Part shown: piece after piece, positions 49,341-58,400 of the stretch | Layout of the letters: every line of letters begins with the position of its first letter | Position numbering within the stretch: the stretch's first letter is position 1 | Source: Penelope pileata | Taxonomy: Eukaryota; Chordata; Aves; Galliformes; Cracidae | Length of the DNA: 64,000 nucleotides | Assembly: GCA_013396635.1 (NCBI GenBank) | Contig: WBMW01003151.1 | Span: forward strand, 453,492-517,491 | Direction: 5' to 3' | Position numbers and translations under genes: made by a program | Notes under the pieces: model-generated | Seen by the model: the letters and a program-made list of their open reading frames with translations, nothing else | Told to the model about the DNA's origin: nothing | Database searches by the model: none

Positions 49341-51690
49341 TTGTGGGGAAATTGCGTGTTGATTTTATGAAGATGATGTAATGTATAAATTAACTCTTAT
49401 TGTTTTGCCTATGAGAATGCATTTGAATTGTGTATAATCCTGCAAGAAACTGTATAAATTCAGAAAAGGCAGCTCCTTTCTCCATTGAAGAGGTCTGCTG
49501 GTCTGCTGTTCAGTGGAGGCATTAATCGGAAGTAACTTCAAAGCAAATTAGAAGAGGTCTTGCACCATAAGCCCCTTTTATTCCTTAAAGGAAAGGAAGA
49601 AAGGCTCAGGCACCATTTGGCTGAATAGAATTGTAGAGCTTTTTGCTTTTGGGAAGAGATTGTACAAAGAGTTATTTGTTCTAACTAATAAAGTTCTTAC
49701 TGAACTATTGCTGTTATTTTGCTGAAATGCTGTAACTAACATGGAGGAAATCAGTACCTTACCCATGATCTTTAAAAGCAGTCAAATGGGATGGTCCCAA
49801 GCCACACACCAAAAACAATAGTTCGTGGAATAAAAAGCATCTCAGAAAATGTTCCTGTTCCTCTTAAAATGATGGAGGGATGAGAGAATTTAGAAAGGAG
49901 GAAGGAAAAAGTTGTTTATAAATTAAGAAAATGTTAACTATTGAAAGTTTAAAGCCTCTGAAGCCATTAGGACTAAAATAAACCCTGCAAGATAGGTATG
50001 TATTGGCCACTAGAAGGCCTGGAGTAATGTTGTTAAGTCAAGTCTCCATATACAAGATATACAAGTCATATACAAGTCTCCATCCTTCAGAGCACAGGAA
50101 ATGAGAAAGTTTTCCAGGGGATGTTTTATCTCCTGCTTTCTTTCACTATGAAGTTTCTTGCTCTTTGGACTGATAATTTAGTACCAACAGAAGAAAGATC
50201 CTGAATGGACATGTCTTACAGTTTATTTAGCAAAAGTGCCCTAGCAAGAGCTTAGTCACTTGTTCAAGCAAGCTAGCAACATGGAATGTCTATGGCATAT
50301 GTGGTGTTTTTGCAGATATGTAACAACACAACACTAAGGTTGATTCGAGATTTTGCTCAGTTCCTTTTGTGTGTTGTAGTCTGCTACTCTGACCTAGGAA
50401 TGTATTAGCTAGTGTCTTCTGCAATTGAAGTACAGAGTTTTGCATGAGAGATCTAGCTTTTCAGTAAATATGTGCAAAATATATAAATGTAATGTACTGG
50501 AACTATTGTGCGTAACTCAAACAAATCAAATACTGGCAACCATAACAGCGGCCTTGTAAATTATGTATAAATAATAAGTTATTTCTGGCAGGCATACATA
50601 ACAAGCTGCTTCATTTCAATATATTCTCTGATTAAAGTAAAAATGACACCTGGATGTGCAAAGCAAAAAGCCAGCACTCAGCAAATGTAAAACTTTCTTA
50701 TTGTCTTTGAATGGACTCTCCAAAATTGAATGCCTTCTGGATGACTACAGCCACATTCCAGAGTGGTAGGGGATTTTGGCTTGTTATTATGTTGTAATAA
50801 TTCCAGCCACAGCTGCAATTTGAATGTCTTGATTTTAATCAGTCAACAAACAAATCAAACTGCTGTGCTCTCCAGCCCCCAGTTCTTCTTTATCTAGAAA
50901 GCAGGCAAATAGGATGGCAACTGCTGTGTGAGGTTTTGGCCTCTCCAAGTAAGCTAAGGGTCTTTCTAGGAAAATGTTCTGTCTGGGGGAAAGGTTCTCA
51001 CATGGAGATTGTTTCCTTTTATTTACTTCTTTATATTCTGTTGAGGTGACTTACAGCAGTGTGTTTACAGAGACATCTTGGTTTAAATCTTGGTTCAGGG
51101 AGAGAAATTCATCTTTTCCTGCTACAGCTGACAAGAAGGCTTCCTTCCTACTCTGTGGTGCAGGTCCTGAGGTAAGTCTGAAAGTATGTATCATGCAAGG
51201 TTTAAAGAAAACAAAAGTTACACCTGCCAAAAATACCTAAAGCGTTTTGACTCACAGTTAAATCTTCTTCCTCTTGTACTTTTGAATGCTCTTGGAATGA
51301 GGAATTTAATTCAGATCTCAGATTCCTGTTCATGCAAGCATGCACCCAGGTGATACTGATCTCGGTGAATGAAGGTGGAGAATAACCTAGAGATCCTATC
51401 AGTCATGATGGATTTCTTCCTCTGAAAAGGTTTTTAAGCCTCTGTAATATCTATTTATGTTGTACTAAGAACAGTACTTTGCTCTTAATATTAACCAGTA
51501 GCATTTGGTCACTCCTTTGGACTACAGCTGACAAAAAAGGAAAACTATGTCTTCAGTGATGTACAGCAGAAGCCTTCAGTGATGTGTGCAATGTTAAACT
51601 TGGTCTGTTTTGTCACATGGGGAAGAACGGGGGTACGCGCACAAGGCTTTTTGGTTGCTTTGGCTTTTTTCCAAGCAGTTCCAAGTAACT
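49341..51690. other. Intergenic DNA between PYGO1 and DNAAF4
   Basis: No gene is supported. A small local duplication of ATATACAAGTC lies around 50048-50085. Otherwise the stretch is AT-rich and featureless. Confidence 0.6.
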
Positions 51691-52145
51691 GTATGTGTTT
51701 GAGGAGCTGGAACCCACCTGGGCAGTACCCGGCTGCGCTCTGCTCGTGGTGCATGCAGCCCACGCTCCCCACAGCAGCTGGTTGCTGCACCCCGGCCTTC
51801 CTTCTGGCAGGGCTCTGCTGTTGGAGGAAGGCCGAGCGGCAGCAATGTGTGCGTGGCATCCGGCTGGCAGCGGGCAGAACTGCGCAGAGCTGCAGTATGG
51901 CCACAGCTCTTCTTGGAGCTGGTCTGAAGCTCCAGTGGTTACATCAGCTTGCAACTGTTTTTACTAGAAACTCTCGAACTAACAGCAGCTGCTCTGTTTA
52001 TGGAAGCACAGCTGGGTAAGACGAGCTGCGTTCCATTCCGCTGCCCAGGTGCGAGTGACGGGAGCCAGAGCAGCGCCCGCTGAGTACCCCAGCCCCCAGC
52101 GCTGCCGCCATCGCGGCTGCGGGCCCCGCTGCGCCTGGGGCTCGG

Positions 52146-52164
52146 ACCACAACTCCCAGCATGC
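52146..52164 (+). promoter_or_regulatory. ZNF143/THAP11-type motif
   Basis: ACCACAACTCCCAGCATGC closely matches the ZNF143 consensus ACTACAATTCCCAGCATGC and lies about 140 bp upstream of the DNAAF4 start codon. Confidence 0.7.
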
Positions 52165-52304
52165 TCCGCGCCGCTCTCCCCAGCCGCCATTGGGTGAGGC
52201 CGGGGGCGAGGCCGGCCGGCGCCTTCCCTGGGCGGTGCGGGGGCCCCGGAAGCGCTCCGCCTTCCCTGGCAACGGCGGCGGAGCGCCCGTAGCAACGCGC
52301 GGCC

Positions 52305-52427
52305 ATGCCGGTGTGGGTGCGGGAGTACAGCTGGCGGCAGAGCGCCGCCGCCGTGTTCCTCTCGCTGCCTTTGCGCGGCGTTCGCGTCACCGCCGCCAAC
52401 ATCTTCTGCACCGAGCGGTACCTGAAG
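52305..52427 (+). CDS. DNAAF4: DNAAF4 exon 1: start of the CS domain
   Basis: ATG in GCGCGGCCATGC; 41 codons ending in phase 0 before GTGGGC. It encodes MPVWVREYSWRQSAAAVFLS and then LPLRGVRVTAANIFCTERYL plus K, the first strands of the CS fold. Confidence 0.95.
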
Positions 52428-55400
52428 GTGGGCCCGCAGCGTGGTGTGCGAGGGGCTGTGGTGTGGCGTTATTTTATAGCTCTCCACGGCAGCACTGCCA
52501 ATTTTATAGTCATAGAATCATAGAATCATAGAATGGTTCAGGTTGGAAGGGACCTTAGAGATCATCTTGTTCCAACCCCCCTGCCATGGGCAAGGACACC
52601 TCCCACTAGACCAGGTTGCCCAAAGCCCCATCCAGCCTGGCTTTGAATACTTCCAGGGAGGGAGCATCAACGACTTCCCTGGGCAACCTGTTCCAGTGTC
52701 TCACCACCCTCACAGTGAAGAATTTCTTCCTTATATCCAGCCTAAATCTACCCTCTTCCAGTTTATAACCATTACCCCTTGTTCTGTCATGATCTATCCT
52801 TGTAAAAAGCCCCTCCCCAGCTTTCCTGTAGGCCCCCTTCAGGTACTGGAAGGCTGCTATCAGGTCCCCCCGCAGCCTTCTCTTCTCCAGGCTGAAGAGT
52901 CCCAACTCTCTCAGCCTGTCCTCGTAGGGGAGGTGCTCCAGCCCTCTGATCATCCTCGTGGCCCTCCTCTGGACCCGCTCCAACAGCTCCACATCCTTCT
53001 TGTGTTGGGGGCCCCAGAACTGGACACAATACTCCAGGTGAGGTCTCACGAGAGCAGAGTAGAGGGGCAGAATCACCTCCCTCGACCTGCTGGCCACACT
53101 TCTCTTGATGCAGCCCAGGATGCGGTTGGCCTTCTGGGCTGCAAGCGCACACTGCCGGCTCATGTTGAGTTTCTCGTCAACACACACCCCCAAGTCCCTC
53201 TCCTCAGGGCTACTCTCAAGCCATTCTCCGCCCAGCCTGTATGTGTACTTGGGATTGCTCCGACCCAGGTGCAGGACCTTGCACTTGGCTTTGTTGAATT
53301 TCATGAGGTTGGCATGGGCCCACCTCTCAAGCCTGTCCAGGTCCCTCTGGATGGCATCCCTTCCCTCTGGCGTGTCGACTGCACCACACAGCTTGGCATC
53401 ATCTGCAAACTTGCTGAGGGTGCATTCGATCCCACTGTCCATGTCACCGACAAAGATGTTAAACAGCACTGGTCCCAGTACCGATCCCTGAGGAACACCA
53501 CTCGTCACTGGTCTCCATTCAGACACTGAGCCATTGACCGCCACTCTCTGAGTGCGGCCATCCAGCCAGTTCCTTATCCAGCGAGTGGTTCGTCCATCAA
53601 ACCCATATTTATCCAGTTTATCAACCAGGATGCTGTGCGGGACAGTGTCAAATGCCTTGCACAAGTCCAGGTAGATGACATCGGTTGCTCTCCCTTGATC
53701 CACTGTTGCTGTGACTCCATCATAGAAGGCCACCAGATTTGTCAGGCACGATTTGCCCTTGGTGAAGCCATGTTGGTTGCCGCCAATCACCTCCTCTCGA
53801 TTTTCCATGTGCCTTAGTAGAGCCTTCAGGAGGATCTGCTCCATGATCTTGCCAGGCACAGAGGTGAGACTGACCGGCCTGTAGTTTCCAGGATCATTTT
53901 TTTTCCCCTTCTTGAAAATGGGGGTTATGTTCCCCCTTTTCCAGTCAGTGGGAACTTCACCAGACTGCCATGACCTTTCAAATAGTCTTTTATAATCTTT
54001 AATTGCTAATCTTCCTCTGCATGTAACAGGCTGCTCAGTACTCGTCCCCCTATGCCACCTCACCACTGTTACACCAGCCCCTTGCTGCTCCATAGCTGCT
54101 GGCTGCCTCTGCTGGGCACTTCTTTATGCTGTGGGTAACAATTACAAACTTGAGGTCTGGTGCTGCAGAACAACCTATTCCAGTCCCTTATCTGCTGGAG
54201 CAGGTGATAAATCCTCTGCAGGGCACATCGAGCAAATCAGCTCTTTCAGCAGCGTTCCCTGGGGTTTGCTGCATGCGTGTTGGGTATCTTGAACACCTGA
54301 GAAGGAAGCAGTACAGTCTGCTCCTTGTTTTCACAGGTAAGCGTCCCTCCCTTCTTATTCGAAGCCAACCTGTATGCTTCCATTGACGAGACAGCCAGCA
54401 CAGCAAAGATTGGAGACGGAGTCGTTTTCTTCACTTTGTATAAAAAAGAAGCGGCCATGTGGGATTCCCTGACGGTAGCACATGGTGAGTTCTCTACCGT
54501 TTCTCTATAGAAAGTAGAACAGAACAGACAAAGGATGTAGTGGTTCCAGTGGGTACAAAACAGCGTTGCTTATCAAACTTACGCTGTGTGTTTGTGAATC
54601 TTAGATTCTCTTTTTTAGAGAAGGGCTTGGTAAAGACTGATTTGTCAAGTTTGAAACATTGCATTTGCTTAGACAAAGTGAAAAAGAGGAATCTTGTTTT
54701 TATGATCATGGTACGTCACAGTAGGAACTTCGGACCTGTATTAGTAAAATAATTTTTGTTTATTCATTTTAAGTTAACAAGGAGGAACTGCAATATCTAA
54801 GAGAGAACGCTGTTCTAAAAGCGCATGAGAAAGCAAAAGAGGAGACAGAAGCAAAAAAAGTTATAAAACAGGAGCACAGAAAATACGCTTTGGAGGCCAC
54901 AATGAAGGTAAATTACAAGGAGCTCTACAATACATGTAGATGGAACCAGTTGCCAACTAACCTGGCAGCTGCTTGATTAAATGTACCTTAAAAATATAAA
55001 AAGTACTCATTTTTAGTACAGTGGTGGAGAATCTTGTTTCTTACTAAAACATATTTGTTACCAGTTATGAAAATGATGCAGAGAAATTACTTAGAAGTTG
55101 TCGTTTTCCATTAGTAATTCTCAAGAATTTTTTTTGTGAGGATTTCAGACTGTACCTATGTGGCAAAATGTAAATATTTTGTGGCCACTTCAACAGCGTA
55201 TTTGGTTATTTTTGTTCTTGACAAAAATATTGATATTTAAAAAAATCTTATTTATTTACTTTTATATACTTTATATTGGCTATTCGTTGCCATCATTATT
55301 TTTTTTGTCATTCTGCATTTTACATCTATTTCAAGACACTTTTTAAAAATTTATATAGTCTAGTCATTTAATTTGCTTTTAAAATAACTTTTAAAAGTAC

Positions 55401-58400
55401 ACAACTTTTAAGATTGCATATGCAATCTTGACCAAAATAAATTACAATTAATAAATTTCTTATCAGCAAGGCTGTAGCTGTTCCAAGTATGTAATAATCT
55501 CAGAGAAGAGGAGAAATAAGAAATAATGTGTTAAAATTAAGCTGTATCTTCTACATTTCTATTTATTCCAGAGATCCAGAGTTGAAATATGGCTAAGATA
55601 TTGAGGCAAAACTTTTGTTTATGAACAGTGAGGTGTCATCTTCCAGAATTACTGGTAATTAGGGCCTCTTCAGAAGGCACTTCCTCACTCTCTTAGTGAT
55701 CATCATCAGTATTGAATTAAAGACAGGAAGAGCTTTAACATCAAGTATGCTAAAGCAGTCTGAGTAGATTAAAAAAAGAAAAAAGTATTTTTTTTTTGCA
55801 GCATAAAGGTGGTATGTGAACAGTGTACTTTCTGTGTTTAACGAAAGTGAACTTAGAAGACAAAAGGAAAACCTACCAAAGATTTATTTGTGGAGTGCAT
55901 TTTTCATCCTTTAAAATACAGATCAAACTGGATCATACCTCTGTAGTGGGAGGAAAATAGTTAAAGCATATAATCATTTGAGTTGGAAGAGACCTTTAAA
56001 GGTCATCTGGCCCAACTCCCCTGCAATGAACAGGGACATCTACAGCTAGATCAGGTTGCTTAGAGTCCAGTGCAGCCTGACCTTGAATGTCTCCAGCGAT
56101 GGGGCATCAAATGACTTTTAAAAGCTAATCAGAAATCTTTACTATCCCAATTATTTTTAAGCGTCTTTCATAACTTCACTTGTGGGCTCTTATTAATGAT
56201 GATGATGTGCTTGGGGTATGAAACTGGCAAAAATAATGATATCTTTTACTCAGTTCTCTTATTATTGGGTGTTACGTATCTCATAGTTCTATCATTCAAA
56301 CAGCTAGAAGAAGCAGAAAGAAAAAGAATTGAAGATCTGAAAGAACAGGAGCGGCAGAAAGTCACTAAAGACTTGGAGTTATGGAGAAGTCAACAAGAAG
56401 ATGTTGAGAAACAAAAGAGGGTACAAAAAGAAGGAGAGCAACATAAAGGAGTGGAGCAATTAAAGGAGAAGAAAAAGGAAAAAATAAGCAAAACTAGGAT
56501 TCCTAATGAAGAAACATCTAAGACCAGACTCAAACCTACAAAAGGTTGTTATTGGGATGTATGTTATCCTTCTGCAGAATGTGGATATGACTTTATTCCT
56601 AGATGTTTCTGTTTCATCTTGTATCTTTGCCTCCAGCTTACTGAACTCATTTTTTTAGTTTGCAGTTATTTCTGTCTTTATTTTCTTGCAATTCATTCAG
56701 TGAAAGTATGTGAGTTCTTAGCTTTCATTTAAGTCTTCGGAAATACAAGCCAAGTTGTTGTAGGCTTTAGCAAAGTAGAGCACAAAGTCTTTCTAACAGT
56801 GTAATGCAAACTTTCTGTGGGTGGAGTTCATGTTACTACAAGTGTCTAACCGCCGTTTTTCATAGAGATAAGCAGTCTCCTTTCACTCTCCCATGCCTTG
56901 TCTCTAGAGAGATAATAGGGAACTAAACCAACAGAAATTTGTCCATTTTGTTTTTGTTTGTATTGCTTGGTAAGATTAGTTTTAGGTCTTGTACTTGCCC
57001 CACTAGAGAGTCATGTAAGTGAAAGAGTGCTGTAAGAATTTATTTTCTGACAGATAGTCAGTAACAGATTGCACAATATACAGCAAGAACAAATGCTGTT
57101 TGAAACTTTCCTTCAAGAGAACAAGTCCAAACCTTTCTCTAGCTATTAGAGGTTTATTTCTAATGTCCAGAATTTCTAAATTAGGTATACTTTGGAATTT
57201 GGTAGAAAAACAGAAAAAAAACCCTTTTCCTTCATTTTTGAACTCCTGTGCTCTAATTCTCTTTGTAGGTTCCTGTAGTATTTTTTCAGAGAATTTAAAA
57301 GAAGAGCCATTACCAGCTCCTCGATCTGCTGGTACAATTACAATCAACTTTACACCACGCGTTTTTCCTACAGCTCTACGAGAATCTCGTGTAGCTGAAG
57401 AGGAGGAGGTAGGGATTGTTCTTTTTGGTGTGGTGCTTCTCTTCCAAGATGGTACAGCTTACTGTACCATCAGCTTACAGCTCACAGTAAAGCTCTCTTA
57501 AGCTTTATTGAATATGTATTAATAATGCAGTGACCTTACTTCTCAGCAATAAAATATTTGGGGAAAATAGGAAATTGTTCCTGTTTTACATTATTAGATA
57601 TTTCTCTATGTCCAAAATATGAGGCAAATAGAATTCTTTCGATAGGACTGAGTGAGCAGACAAGAGCCAGATTTAATTTTTCCTTCAGAAATAATAATTG
57701 CAGGTTGTGTATTTATAGTGGCTACAAAAACAAGCAGAAGCTCGAAGGACAATAAGTGCTGATTTGTCTGAGCTGGAAGATTTAAAAGAAGAGGAGAGGA
57801 ATCCAGACTGGTTAAAGGACAAAGGGAAGTAAGTTAGATTCCATATGAAGATTTATTTAACATGAAATATTAGTTACATTGTGTGTGTTGTATCTTCAGT
57901 TGTGATATTTTCTTTTTAAACTAAACATGGATGATGATCGTCTACACAGTAGAGACTTTATTGATAGCATGAGGGGTTTAAATCTCATAGAAAGTCATGA
58001 GATGAAATTGCTGAAGCTCATGATGAGCAAAATCATAGACACAGTGCACATTTTCATACTGAGGACAGTTAAGTTAGTGGAATATTATACCTAGGTGCAT
58101 TTCCTGTCACTTGTACTTCTTGTTCAGAAGTTAAATATCTGTCTAAAACAAATGTTAGGAATTTGATAAAACTACTGGTACATTTATATAGCTATGCTAT
58201 ATGGAAGGTTTTGATTAGATAATCATAATCAGATGTCTCACTTTCAGAGTCAGTCATGTGGCTGTATAGATGTGTTCACCTTTTAACAATCTGTACTGCT
58301 TTTAAGCATTGATTATTTTTTGCAAAGTCATGTCTATATGCTATATTCTGAGCATTAGATTTTGCTGAACTTCAGCTATGTTGTTCTCAGAAAACATTAT

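Larger units (their letters stand above)
51700..52460 (+). promoter_or_regulatory. DNAAF4: DNAAF4 promoter and CpG island
   Basis: GC and CpG content peak just upstream of the DNAAF4 start codon. Visible motifs are a ZNF143-type site (52146-52164), an inverted CCAAT box (ATTGG, 52189-52193), an ETS/GABP site (CCGGAAG, 52246-52252), and two RFX X-box half-sites, GGCAAC (52268-52273) and AGCAAC (52291-52296), within 40 bp of the ATG. There is no TATA box. The arrangement fits a broadly active promoter with ciliary RFX input. Confidence 0.7.

Noticed and set aside
51579..52531. Several frames of 90-180 codons on both strands around the DNAAF4 promoter
   Set aside because: They overlap one another in a GC-rich promoter region, lack family resemblance, and one is simply antisense to DNAAF4 exon 1.
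52543..53529. Plus-strand frame of 328 codons in DNAAF4 intron 1
   Set aside because: It is the antisense shadow of the CR1 reverse transcriptase frame.
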